From positions 18,319-82,318 of the forward strand of contig JASHNS010000027.1 in the NCBI GenBank assembly GCA_030041515.1: 64,000 nucleotides of DNA. The letters are read 5' to 3'. Position numbers and translations under genes: made by a program. Position 1 is the first letter of the stretch. The number at the start of each line of letters is the position of its first letter. Origin of the DNA: Acidobacteriaceae bacterium (lineage in GTDB: Bacteria; Acidobacteriota; Terriglobia; Terriglobales; Acidobacteriaceae). Shown here in pieces: positions 41,307 to 50,239 of this stretch. Below the pieces are notes generated by a model. That model worked only from the letters and a program-made list of their open reading frames with translations. It made no database searches and was not told the DNA's origin.

Positions 41307-41414
41307 GAGGACGCCCCCTGGCTGCCGAAGCCGGCAGGCAAAGCCGCGGCGGAGCCGCCTTTTGCGCCGGAACGGCAACTGCGAAGAGAATAGACCCGAG
41401 AGGATCGGTCCGAA

Positions 41415-41909
41415 ATGAAAAAGCTTCTGGCGACGGTGGTTGTTTTCGCAGGGATGGTGGGCCTTGTGGCGCTGCGCCTTCCAGCGCAGGAGCCGGTGAT
41501 TCCGTATGCGCCGCCGCGACCCGCGAATACGCTCGTGATGCTGCCCGATGGATCCACCGTCCACGTCGAGCTGGCCACGACGGAAGCGCAGAGAGAGTAT
41601 GGCCTGATGGAGCGCACCCACCTCGCGCAGGGGCGGGGCATGCTGTTTGTTCATCAGCATCTGGCCGACCACGGCTACTGGATGTATCACTGCAAAATCG
41701 GGCTCGACATCGTCTGGATGGATGCGAGCCACCAGATCGTCGAGATGAGCCCGAACACGCCTCCCTGCCGCGGCAAGGCGGCAACGTGTCCGACCTACGG
41801 CGGACATGAACCGTCGAAGTATGTGCTGGAGCTGCCGGTGGGATCGATTGCTCTGCACCACTTGAAGGTGGGGCAGCGGATCGATTTCAATCTGGGCAGC
41901 AATCAATAG
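41415..41909 (+). CDS. secreted DUF192 protein
   Basis: A 164-residue protein with an N-terminal signal anchor (MKKLLATVVVFAGMVGLVAL). The DUF192 domain has characteristic REYGLMERTHLAQGRGMLFV, then GYWMYHCKIGLDIVWMDASH and the final strand GQRIDFNL. DUF192 folds as a small beta-barrel, often periplasmic; function undefined. Two cysteines (PPCRGKAATCP) may form a disulfide. Confidence 0.9.
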   Translation: MKKLLATVVVFAGMVGLVALRLPAQEPVIPYAPPRPANTLVMLPDGSTVHVELATTEAQREYGLMERTHLAQGRGMLFVHQHLADHGYWMYHCKIGLDIVWMDASHQIVEMSPNTPPCRGKAATCPTYGGHEPSKYVLELPVGSIALHHLKVGQRIDFNLGSNQ

Positions 41910-41948
41910 TCCGAGTTGTGGAAGAGCTCCCCGGGGAGCGGAGTGGCG

Positions 41949-43745
41949 CTACCGCTTCTTCTTTTTGTGGTCCTTCTTCAGCGGCTTTGAGGGCTTCGCG
42001 GGCCGCTTTACGGCAGGCTTCGCGGCCTTTTTCTTCGAGATTGGTTTCGCAGCCGGTTTGGCGGCCTTCTTTGCGGGTGGCGCAGGAGCCCTGGGCTTCG
42101 GCACTCGTTTGGTCGCCGCCTTCGTCTCCGGTTTCGTTACTTTGGCCGCAGGTTTCCCTTCAACTTTGGCCGCGGTCTTCGGCTGCGCCTTCGCCGACGC
42201 CCTGGCCTCAGGCCTGGCGCTGGGCTTTGCCTCCGACACTGGAGCTTTGCCCGCAACCCTGGGAGCCTCTTTCGCGGCTTTGCCAGGGCCGCCCTTGCCG
42301 GCTGCCTTGGGCGCAGGCGGCAGTTTCTCCGCATACTCCCGCTCTGCCTCCTCGTCCTCATCTTCGTGCTCGTCGTCGGCACTGCGGGGAAGATCCAGGT
42401 CTTCTTCCTCCTCCTCGATTTTGGGCTCAGCACGGCGTCGCGTGCGGCGAATAACGACCGGCGGGGGCGGAGCCGGTGGTGAGAACGGCTGCAGGAAGGC
42501 GCGAATCTCCTCGTCGGTCTGCAGCTTCGAGTCCATGAACTGGTAGAACAGCGCTTCCGCGACGTTGCCGTAATCCGGCAGGTCCGGCGTGATGCGCATC
42601 TCGGCCATCAGGGCAACCGGAATTTTTTGCCGTGCTTCCGGCCAGACGTTGAAAAAATTATTGAATTTCTCGCGGACCTGCGCGTTCTTTGAGGAAAACG
42701 CCAGCCACAGCACCGCCTCCGGCGAATAGCTGGTCAGCAGTTTCCAGGTGGAAGAGGGTGTGCTCGCCCCTTTACCCAATAGCTCTTTGGCGAAATCCTT
42801 TGCCGATTTTTCCAGGCCGTTCCACTGTTCCACGAAGCCATGGCGCGGGAAAGCACGCTTCAGAGAGGCAATATCCTTGGGCGGCATCTTCGCCGTCAGC
42901 AACTCCATGTGCCCCGCCGAAGTGTCTGCATGCACGCCCAGCATGAGGAGGCGCACGTAAATACGGGTCAGCTCTTCCAGGCCCTTCACGTCGGCTTTCG
43001 CAGCGGTCCAGGAAGGACACAGCGCCTTCATCCACCCCTCAGCTTCCAGCGTTCGAAGCACTTTCAGAGGATCTTCCTCGTGCGCGATCTCTTCCAGTTC
43101 GTACCCGCGCAGGTACGGAGAGATCTGGTCGATAATCCCCTCGGCTTTGGCGTTCTCGTAACGCTGCCTGGTGCGCGCCTCCATCTCCCATCCGGTGCGC
43201 ACAGCCAGCCGAATCGCGCGAATCATCCGCGAAGGATCCTCCAGGAACCCGTAATTGCTGGCGAGACGCAAATGGCGCAACTCAATGTCGGCAAAGCCAT
43301 TCAGCGGGTCAAGCAGCAGCCCCCACGAACCCTCGTTCAGCGAAATGGCCATGGCATTGGCCGTGAAGTCGCGGCGCCGCAGGTCCTCAAGGATAGGCGC
43401 CCAGTGGTAAACCGGCTTCCCCGGCTTCGGGTATTCCTCACTCCGGCAGCTGGAAACTTCCACGCGCACCGAGCCAGGGAACCAGAAAAAGAGCGTCCGC
43501 GAAGGCTCGTGCTCTCCCCACGAGACTGCGCCAGCTTTCTCCAGCACTTTCTTTAACTTGAGGGCGTTACCCTGAACGGAAAAATCAAGGTCGCGGACGG
43601 GAAACCCGCTCGTGAGGTCCCGCACCGCGCCGCCGGCCAAAAACAAAGGCATGCCGGCATTACGGGCGGCATCACGTACAAGGCGGAGGGCGTTTTGCTG
43701 TGCGGCGGAAAGGCGATTTTCGAGAAGATAGTTATAGTCGGGCAT
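41949..43745 (-). CDS. tRNA nucleotidyltransferase/poly(A) polymerase family protein with histone-H1-like tail
   Basis: A 598-residue protein. The catalytic head (residues 1-170) carries LAGGAVRDL, RDLDFSV (metal-binding aspartates, about 52-54) and RRRDFTANAMAISL. A neck with EDPSRMIRAIRLAVRTGWEM and helical body extend to about 430. The family ends there. The remaining ~165 residues are an acidic patch (EEEEEDLDL, EDEDEEAERE) followed by a long Lys/Ala/Pro-rich tail ending KKDHKKKKR, like histone H1 or PAKKA-repeat proteins. CCA addition or RNA polyadenylation is the likely reaction; it cannot be told which. Confidence 0.87.
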   Translation of the reverse strand: MPDYNYLLENRLSAAQQNALRLVRDAARNAGMPLFLAGGAVRDLTSGFPVRDLDFSVQGNALKLKKVLEKAGAVSWGEHEPSRTLFFWFPGSVRVEVSSCRSEEYPKPGKPVYHWAPILEDLRRRDFTANAMAISLNEGSWGLLLDPLNGFADIELRHLRLASNYGFLEDPSRMIRAIRLAVRTGWEMEARTRQRYENAKAEGIIDQISPYLRGYELEEIAHEEDPLKVLRTLEAEGWMKALCPSWTAAKADVKGLEELTRIYVRLLMLGVHADTSAGHMELLTAKMPPKDIASLKRAFPRHGFVEQWNGLEKSAKDFAKELLGKGASTPSSTWKLLTSYSPEAVLWLAFSSKNAQVREKFNNFFNVWPEARQKIPVALMAEMRITPDLPDYGNVAEALFYQFMDSKLQTDEEIRAFLQPFSPPAPPPPVVIRRTRRRAEPKIEEEEEDLDLPRSADDEHEDEDEEAEREYAEKLPPAPKAAGKGGPGKAAKEAPRVAGKAPVSEAKPSARPEARASAKAQPKTAAKVEGKPAAKVTKPETKAATKRVPKPRAPAPPAKKAAKPAAKPISKKKAAKPAVKRPAKPSKPLKKDHKKKKR

Positions 43746-43984
43746 TGTGCTGATACAGCTACAGGTCCTTCGGCGCGATTCGCCTCCGTTGCCCGGGACG
43801 ACTCCTAATTGCTTGAAGATACAGCCACTTACCGGACAGAGGAGCTGTAATCCGAACTAACAATGTAACATAATGAACGCGTGCGTTACCAGCGCGTCTG
43901 CACAATTTTCGATGCGCGCGAACGCGGATGTGCAACAATCCTTGTTTCTTTTCCCAGGATCTCCTGGGAAACCCCGGGGAAGCC

Positions 43985-44518
43985 ATGGCATCGAGCCGAA
44001 AAAAGGCAATCTTCCGCAAGCTGTCGCGCGACTGGCTGGCGGGCTACCTGCCTGCGGGAGATTTCGTCCACGGCGGCCGCGTCGAGATGCTCGATTTGGA
44101 AGGCAAGGTCGTGTCGCTGGACACCGACGATCTGAAGTGGATCTGCTACGTCCGCGACTTTAACTCCGGGGAACTGAACAATCCGGAACGGCTCATTCGA
44201 AAAACTTTCGCCGGGCGGCCACGCGGCGATGGATTGTTCCTGCGCGTACGCCTGAAGGACGGTGACCTGGTCGAGGGTCTGGCAGCCAACGATGCCAGCC
44301 TCATCGCCAGCGAAGGTCTGTTTCTCACCCCTCCCGATCTGCGGTCGAATACCCAGCGCATCTGGATTCCGCGAGCCGCCGTGGAGGAACTGGAAGTGGC
44401 GGCCGTGATTGGCGGCAGGAAAAAGGCGGAGGCCCAGGCGCCTGCGCCGGCAGAAGCGGCGCAGGAGGAGCTGTTCGGGGTTGGCGCCGAGACCCTCCAC
44501 CCCAAAATGGTTCACTGA
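43985..44518 (+). CDS. conserved hypothetical protein with beta-rich domain
   Basis: A 177-residue protein from the ATG giving MASSRKKAIFRKLSRDWLAG. Centre: GGRVEMLDLEGKVVSLDTDD, then LKWICYVRDF and RVRLKDGDLVEGLAANDASL, a two-part beta-barrel-like pattern. The C-terminus is Ala/Glu/Pro-rich. No signal peptide. Probably an acidobacterial family (DUF6982-like, low certainty). Divergent from the nucleotidyltransferase gene with 239 bp between. Confidence 0.6.
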   Translation: MASSRKKAIFRKLSRDWLAGYLPAGDFVHGGRVEMLDLEGKVVSLDTDDLKWICYVRDFNSGELNNPERLIRKTFAGRPRGDGLFLRVRLKDGDLVEGLAANDASLIASEGLFLTPPDLRSNTQRIWIPRAAVEELEVAAVIGGRKKAEAQAPAPAEAAQEELFGVGAETLHPKMVH

Positions 44519-44535
44519 AGATCGCGCCAGGACCC

Positions 44536-45021
44536 TCACCGATTCAGCCGGACGATCTCTTCGTTGAGCACCGCGGCAAAGGCGACCCAGCAGCCATACG
44601 GTACGAAACATGCCGCGGCAACGCCGTCCACCTTCCGGACACACCGAATGTAATCGAGAATCAGTGCCTCGAGAAGAACCACGTCGGCCAGCGCGACCGC
44701 TGGGTTCTGTTTTCCGAAGAAGAGGTGGGTCCACTCAGCGTTGAAAAAAAGCTGCAGAGCCCAGAGACCCAGAGAGCGCGTGCGCTCCGGCGAGGATTGC
44801 GCCCGGAAGGTGCGCCAGCCAGAAACAGTCATCAGCGCGTAGAGAACGGTCCACACAGGTGCGAAGACGGCATTGGGCGGGTTGAAGGGCGGCTTGCGTA
44901 GTTTTCGGTACCAGGTTTTGGTTTTTGGATTTCCTGGGTTATAGCGAGATCCGAACCACGCGGCGGCGGCGACCGCGCCGGCGAAGCCAGGCAGCAGGAT
45001 CCATGAGGGCCTGGAATTCAT
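44536..45021 (-). CDS. tspO: TspO/MBR family tryptophan-rich sensory protein
   Basis: A 161-residue protein with five helices. Family marks: [54 protein letters not shown] and [20 protein letters not shown]. TspO proteins bind porphyrins and other hydrophobic ligands in the membrane and are linked to tetrapyrrole and stress regulation. Normal length. The decayed cupin gene lies upstream on the other strand. Confidence 0.9.
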   Translation of the reverse strand: MNSRPSWILLPGFAGAVAAAAWFGSRYNPGNPKTKTWYRKLRKPPFNPPNAVFAPVWTVLYALMTVSGWRTFRAQSSPERTRSLGLWALQLFFNAEWTHLFFGKQNPAVALADVVLLEALILDYIRCVRKVDGVAAACFVPYGCWVAFAAVLNEEIVRLNR

Positions 45022-45105
45022 CTGAAGACTCCCATAGTGAGATGGAGCAGACTTTGTGCGCCCTGTCTATCCTGATGCAGGGAGCAGCCCCCAGGAAGCT
45101 GGATG

Positions 45106-45382
45106 AGCGAGGCGTCAGCTGGAGATCGACCATTGCAACGCGGTGGGAAGAGAGGATTCGGCCCGGCGACGTAGTGAAGTTTCCTCCGGGTGAGAAGCAC
45201 TGGCACGGGGCCTTGCCGGCTGCAGCGATGACGCACAGTGCATTTCAGGAAAAGCAGACGGGAAACTCGTGGACTGGCTGGAGCCGGTCAGCAACGAACG
45301 ATACCGCGCCTGGGCCCTCCCTGCCGTGGAAGCCGGATATCGAGCCGACGGACAGCAACCGCAAAAGCCGAAGGGTCTGTGA
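45106..45382 (+). pseudogene. decayed cupin-domain protein
   Basis: The frame from about 45133 encodes [20 protein letters not shown] then [15 protein letters not shown], the C-terminal metal-binding half of a small cupin. After QEK the frame shifts near 45256. The continuation [20 protein letters not shown] is in another phase and runs to a stop at 45380-45382. The N-terminal metal motif (HTHP type) expected upstream is missing or scrambled. I read this as a truncated, frameshifted remnant between tspO and the orphan permease. Confidence 0.7.
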
Positions 45383-45431
45383 CTCGTCTAATCTCTAACT
45401 TGTTGCCTGACCCCACGCGTGGGAGGTAGAG

Positions 45432-47921
45432 ATGCGGGGAATCGTTGCGGATCTTCGCCTGGCTGGACGCCAGCTGTTGAAGTCGCCAGGATTTGCGATC
45501 ATCGCCGTGCTGATGCTGGCGTTCGGCATCGGAGCGACCACAGCAATCTTTTCCGTGGTGGACGGCGTACTGCTCCGGCCGCTGCCGTTTCCGCATGCGC
45601 ACCAGCTGGTGACGCTGGGCGACCAGGTCGCGGGGACCAACTGGGGCCAGCACGATCAGGGTCCTGTGACGCCGCATGAAGTGGTGACCTACCAGCAGGA
45701 GCTGCACTCGTTTTCCAGCCTGGGCGGGTTCGGGTTCAACAGCTATGAACTTTCCGGCGAGGGTACGCCGGTGACCGTCCTCGCTTCCCGCATGACGCCG
45801 TCCGCATTCACCACGCTGGGCGTTGCGCCGCTGTTGGGGCGCGTGTTCACGCAGCAGGAGGACACGCAGCACTCGCAGGTGGCGGTGCTGAGTTACCGCA
45901 CGTGGAAGTCGCGCTTCAACGGCAATCCGCACGCTGTGGGCACGAAGGTCCTGCTGGATCGGAAGCCCTACATCGTAATCGGCGTGATGCCGAGGAATTT
46001 CGAGTTTCCGCTCACAGGCGGGAGCCTGCAGCGAGTCGAACTGTGGGTACCGATGAGCTTTGCGCCGGAGGAACTTGGCCCGGAAGCGGAGACGAGCTGG
46101 TATCTGGAAATGGTGGGGCGGCTGAAGCCCGGTGTGACTGTGGCGCAGGCTGAGGCTGACGTGAGCCATGTGGCGCAGGAGATCATTCGGAATTATCCGC
46201 CGGACGAGGCCAACTTCCGGTTTCGCCCGGTGGTGTATCCGTTGCAGCAGATTACGGTGCTCCAGGTGCAGCCGCTGCTGCGGCTCCTGTTCTGGGCGGT
46301 CGCGGTGGTGCTGCTGATCGCATGCGCCAACTTTGCCGGGCTGCTGCTGGTCAGGGCGATCCAGCGGCAGCGTGAGACGGCGGTGCGGCTCGCGCTGGGC
46401 GCGACCGCAAAGACTCTGCTGAGGCAGACCATTACCGAAAGCCTGCTGCTGAGCGTGGCGGGCGGGTTCATTGGCATCGGGCTGGCGGCCTTTGCGATCT
46501 ACGGCGGACGCAATTTTCTGCCTGACAATCTGCCCCTGACGAACGAAATTGCGCTCAACTGGGCGGTGGCGGGATTTGCGCTGATGCTGGCCGTGCTGAC
46601 CGGAGTCTTCTGCGGATTGGCACCGGGCTTCGCAGCGCTGCGCACCAACGTGAACGCGCAGATGAAGGAAGGCGGGCGCAGCGGTTCGGCCAGCGGCACC
46701 CATGCGTGGCTGCGTTCAGGGCTGGTGGTGCTGGAGATTGCCGTGGCCTTGATGTTGCTGGCGGCTTCGGGTCTGCTATTGCAGAGCTTCAGGAAAATGA
46801 GTGAAGTCAACCTGGGCTTTGCTCCGGATCACGTGGCGACCGCGGTGTATTCGCTGCCGCAAAAGCAGTACGCGACCCAGGCGACGATCGACACCTTCAA
46901 TCGTTCGCTGCTGGACCGGCTGCGACAGCTGCCTGGCGTGCGATACGCAGGCCTGGCGAGCGCCATTCCCGCAACAGGAGACGGGCTCGAGTCGTTTGTT
47001 GCCCAGGGGTACGTCGATCCGCGGGGGCCGGACCGCACCGCGGCTTCGCCGATTCAGGTGATTGGGGACTATTTCACTGCCATGGGGATTCCGCTGCTGC
47101 GCGGGCGGTATTTTACGGACGCGGATGATGCGAACAATCAGCTGGTTGTGATTGTGAACCATGAGTTTGCCGAGCACTACTGGCCGCATCAGGACCCGAT
47201 TGGGAAGCGCATGCGGCTGGGAGCGGTGAAATCTCCGACGCCGTGGATGACCATCGTCGGTGAAGTTGCCGACGCGAAGCTGATTTCGCCCGATCGGGAT
47301 GCGGGGGAGCAGTTCTTCACGCCTGTGGCGCAAGCGGAGAAAGACGCCGGATCGTTGGCGCAGCCCACCGACCTGAATGGGAACAGCGGCTACATTGTGG
47401 TGCGATCGGCGCTGCCGCCGGATCAGATAGAGAACGGAATCCGGAAGGTGGTGCGGCAGCTCGACCCCCAGTTGCCGCTGAGCCAGGTGCAAACCATGGA
47501 TGAGGTGCTGGCGCTGAGCGAAGGGCCGCGGCGCTTCAACACAACCGTGATTGCAAGCTTTGCGTTGGCGGCCGTGTTGCTCGCCGGTCTGGGGATCTAC
47601 AGCGTCGTCGCCTTCTCGGTGGCGTCGCGCGTGCGGGAGATGGCCATTCGTGTTGCGCTGGGATCGCAGCGCGCGGACATCCTGCGGTTGGTGCTGTTCT
47701 CCGGAGCGAAGCTGGCTGCGGTGGGAGCGGCGATCGGACTGGTGGGCGCCGGTTTTGCAGCGAGTTTTATGCGCACCTTCCTCTTCCAGGTGAGCGCGTA
47801 CGATCCCGCGGTGCTGGTGCTGGCGGCCGTCGGAGTGTTTGTCCTGGCGCTGCTCGCCTCGACCCTGCCGGCCCGGCGAGCGGCGGCCGTGGACCCGATC
47901 GAGGCGCTGCGCGGTGAATGA
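45432..47921 (+). CDS. acidobacterial duplicated orphan permease (MacB/FtsX-like)
   Basis: An 829-residue protein with GGGAGGTAG before ATG. Two copies of the MacB periplasmic core plus FtsX module: first helix at about 20-42 (LMLAFGIGATTAIFSVVDGV), then periplasmic domain, three helices around 280-400, a second helix-periplasmic unit from about 425 (GLVVLEIAVALMLLAASGLL) and a final FtsX triplet ending VDPIEALRGE. No ATP-binding protein is adjacent. This architecture is the ADOP type, expanded in Acidobacteria. Substrate unknown; macrolide- or lipoprotein-type export is inferred from MacB/LolC relatives. Confidence 0.92.
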   Translation: MRGIVADLRLAGRQLLKSPGFAIIAVLMLAFGIGATTAIFSVVDGVLLRPLPFPHAHQLVTLGDQVAGTNWGQHDQGPVTPHEVVTYQQELHSFSSLGGFGFNSYELSGEGTPVTVLASRMTPSAFTTLGVAPLLGRVFTQQEDTQHSQVAVLSYRTWKSRFNGNPHAVGTKVLLDRKPYIVIGVMPRNFEFPLTGGSLQRVELWVPMSFAPEELGPEAETSWYLEMVGRLKPGVTVAQAEADVSHVAQEIIRNYPPDEANFRFRPVVYPLQQITVLQVQPLLRLLFWAVAVVLLIACANFAGLLLVRAIQRQRETAVRLALGATAKTLLRQTITESLLLSVAGGFIGIGLAAFAIYGGRNFLPDNLPLTNEIALNWAVAGFALMLAVLTGVFCGLAPGFAALRTNVNAQMKEGGRSGSASGTHAWLRSGLVVLEIAVALMLLAASGLLLQSFRKMSEVNLGFAPDHVATAVYSLPQKQYATQATIDTFNRSLLDRLRQLPGVRYAGLASAIPATGDGLESFVAQGYVDPRGPDRTAASPIQVIGDYFTAMGIPLLRGRYFTDADDANNQLVVIVNHEFAEHYWPHQDPIGKRMRLGAVKSPTPWMTIVGEVADAKLISPDRDAGEQFFTPVAQAEKDAGSLAQPTDLNGNSGYIVVRSALPPDQIENGIRKVVRQLDPQLPLSQVQTMDEVLALSEGPRRFNTTVIASFALAAVLLAGLGIYSVVAFSVASRVREMAIRVALGSQRADILRLVLFSGAKLAAVGAAIGLVGAGFAASFMRTFLFQVSAYDPAVLVLAAVGVFVLALLASTLPARRAAAVDPIEALRGE

Positions 47922-48011
47922 GCGCGGCGGCTTGCACCTGTGCCGGACGGGAACGCCCTGGAGCCCTCTCCCGCTGAGGCATCTGACAAGAGAGAAGACG
48001 CGGAGGTGTGA

Positions 48012-48884
48012 ATGAAGATTGCCTTTCTGGGCCTGGGCAAAATGGGCAGCGCGATTGCGCGCTTGCTGCTGAAGAGTGGCGAGGACCTGACGGTATGGAA
48101 CCGAACGATCTCCCACGCCGAAGCGCTGGAGGGTGGTGGCGCGAAAGTCGTTCTGGCACCCGCCGAAGCGGTCAAAGGCTGCGACGTCGTCTTCACCATG
48201 GTCATGGACGATCCGGCGCTGGAGCAGATCGTGTACGACGGCAAGGTGTTGGAAACGATGGGCAAAGGTGCGATTCATGTCTCGCTGAGCACGCTGAGCG
48301 TGGAGATGTCACGGAAGCTGACGGCAGAGCACGAGAAGCACGGACAGCATTTCGTCGCGGCGCCGGTTTTCGGGCGCCCCCACATCGCCGAGGCAGGCAA
48401 GCTGTGGGTGGCGATGGCCGGCGCAAAGGACGCGGTGAAAAAAGTCCGGCCGCTGGTGGAGAAATTCAGCCGCGGCATCACCGTGGTCGCGGAGACGCCG
48501 TGGAGCGCGCACGCGCTGAAGCTGGCGGGGAATTTCCTGATCACGGCAATGATTGCGTCGCTCACGGAGGCGTTCCTGAGCGTGGAGAAGCTGGGGATCG
48601 AGCCAGAGGTGTTCCTGCAGACGGTGAACAGCGCGCTCTTCCAGTCGCCGTTTTACGAGATGTACGGGAACATCATGCTGCATCCGCCGGACAGGCCGGG
48701 TGGCACGATGGGGCTGGGCGAGAAGGACACGCGGCTGTTCCGCGAAGCGGCACAGGGTGCGGGCGTGGCCACTCCGCTGGCGGACATTTTCCTGGCGACC
48801 TTCCATCGCGCAATCGAAGCGGGGATGAAGGATCAGGATTGGGCGGCCGGTTATTTGCAGTTGCAGAGAGCCGGCAATCAGTAG
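48012..48884 (+). CDS. beta-hydroxyacid dehydrogenase-family NAD(P) oxidoreductase
   Basis: A 290-residue protein. Rossmann motif IAFLGLGKMGSAIARLLL (residues 3-20) followed by VWNRT, which suggests NADP preference; substrate loop at about 120; helix with KLAGNFLITAMIASLTEAF. The conserved catalytic Lys normally in GxxGxGxxxKxxxN is seen as ALKLAGN. Members reduce 3-hydroxyisobutyrate, glyoxylate or succinic semialdehyde, and some are imine reductases. GGAGG-like site upstream. Followed 103 bp later by an SDR gene. Confidence 0.88.
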   Translation: MKIAFLGLGKMGSAIARLLLKSGEDLTVWNRTISHAEALEGGGAKVVLAPAEAVKGCDVVFTMVMDDPALEQIVYDGKVLETMGKGAIHVSLSTLSVEMSRKLTAEHEKHGQHFVAAPVFGRPHIAEAGKLWVAMAGAKDAVKKVRPLVEKFSRGITVVAETPWSAHALKLAGNFLITAMIASLTEAFLSVEKLGIEPEVFLQTVNSALFQSPFYEMYGNIMLHPPDRPGGTMGLGEKDTRLFREAAQGAGVATPLADIFLATFHRAIEAGMKDQDWAAGYLQLQRAGNQ

Positions 48885-48987
48885 TCAGGAATCATTGATG
48901 ATCCGTCAACCGCCATCCGTGCGCGGCAGCGGGTCATGTGGGGCGGCATTGTTTCGCAGCGGTGCGCGGAATGATTACGATAAGTGC

Positions 48988-49770
48988 ATGAGCAACAAGA
49001 TCAGCCTGAAGGACCGAATCGTCTTCATCACGGGCGCAAGCGCGGGCATTGGCGCGGCCTGCGCGCGAGCGTTTGCGGCGGAGGGCGCGCGCTTGCTGCT
49101 GGCGGCGCGGCGCGTGGATCGTCTGGAAGCGATGGAGGTGGATCTGCTGGAGGCAGGCGCGGCGGCGGTGCACGCCTTCGCGCTCGACGTGCGCAATCGC
49201 CCCGCGGTCGAGCGTGCGCTGGCCGAGCTGCCTCGGGAGTGGCAGGCGATCGATGTGCTGGTGAACAACGCCGGTCTCAGCCGCGGCCTCGACAAGCTCT
49301 GGCAGGGCCAGCCGCAGGACTGGGAAGAGATGATCGACACCAACGTCAAGGGCATGCTGTGGGTCACTCGGCCCGTTGTTGCGGGGATGGTACAGCGCGG
49401 TCGCGGGCACATCGTGAACCTCGGATCAACGGCGCAGGATCTGGCCTATCCCGGCGGCAATGTGTATTGCGGGACCAAGGCCGCGCTGAAGCTCATCAAC
49501 GACGGTCTCCGCCAGGACCTGCTGGGGACGCCCATCCGTGTGAGCGATGTGGGCGCTGGCATGGTGGAGACGGAGTTCAGCGACGTGCGCTTCCACGGAG
49601 ACAAGGAGCGCGCCGCGAAGGTCTACCAGAACATCACGCCCCTGCAGGCGGAAGACGTAGCCGATGCCATCGTTTGGGCAGTCACGCGCCCCGCGCACGT
49701 GAACGTGGCGCACGTGCTGATCACGACGATCGATCAGGCGAATTCCATCATGTTTAACCGGAGAGGGTAG
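48988..49770 (+). CDS. short-chain dehydrogenase/reductase
   Basis: A 260-residue classical SDR. Cofactor motif TGASAGIG (residues 14-21), NNAG at about 93, catalytic Ser in NLGSTAQ and YxxxK in VYCGTKAAL. An Arg after the first strand (AARRVDR) favours NADP(H). It resembles YdfG-type enzymes acting on 3-hydroxy acids such as serine or 3-hydroxypropionate. The upstream open frame is dismissed because the family starts at MSNKISLKD. Confidence 0.92.
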   Translation: MSNKISLKDRIVFITGASAGIGAACARAFAAEGARLLLAARRVDRLEAMEVDLLEAGAAAVHAFALDVRNRPAVERALAELPREWQAIDVLVNNAGLSRGLDKLWQGQPQDWEEMIDTNVKGMLWVTRPVVAGMVQRGRGHIVNLGSTAQDLAYPGGNVYCGTKAALKLINDGLRQDLLGTPIRVSDVGAGMVETEFSDVRFHGDKERAAKVYQNITPLQAEDVADAIVWAVTRPAHVNVAHVLITTIDQANSIMFNRRG

Positions 49771-49936
49771 TGCAACGCCAGCGCAGCACGCAGATAAAAC
49801 GGCCAATGGGAATGCAAAGAGCCTCCGGGCAGCAACGGATCCAGACCGCTGCGAGCCTTGCGGAGGGAGTCGATCAAAAGTTCCCGGAACGGTGCGTCTG
49901 GTCCCTGTCGGCAGGGAGTAGCTGCCGGGCGGCCCT

Positions 49937-50170
49937 TCAGGGTGCGGCGAGCTTCGCTTCAATCTCGGCAAGCGCTGCTTCGAGGGCCTGACGGCGAATC
50001 GGATTCGAAGTTCGCTCGTCGAGAATGCGTTCGCGCTGCAGCTCCAGGGCCATGCGTTGACGCAGGCGACTGGCGTCTTCTTCGTTTCGCCTGGATACGG
50101 CGTGCGACTCCCGTAGCTGCGATTGCTCCACCTGATCTTCCACGGATTTGCTTTCCCAACCTCTGGCCAT
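49937..50170 (-). CDS. small coiled-coil hypothetical protein
   Basis: A 77-residue protein, highly charged: MARGWESKSVEDQVEQSQLR, then RQRMALELQRERILDERTSN and PIRRQALEAALAEIEAKLAA. Heptad-like helices suggest a coiled coil. Divergent from the alcohol dehydrogenase gene (69 bp). No family recognised; composition supports a real gene. Confidence 0.6.
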   Translation of the reverse strand: MARGWESKSVEDQVEQSQLRESHAVSRRNEEDASRLRQRMALELQRERILDERTSNPIRRQALEAALAEIEAKLAAP

Positions 50171-50239
50171 GCTCTTATGCTAAACCTCAGGGACCGAACT
50201 CGCCGCATCTCAAAGCTACCCTGAGGCATCGCTGACGAT

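Noticed and set aside
46776..48278. 500-codon open frame antisense to the orphan permease and the dehydrogenase
   Set aside because: Spans two clear plus-strand genes and an intergenic gap; composition is His/Arg/Gln-rich as in other shadows.
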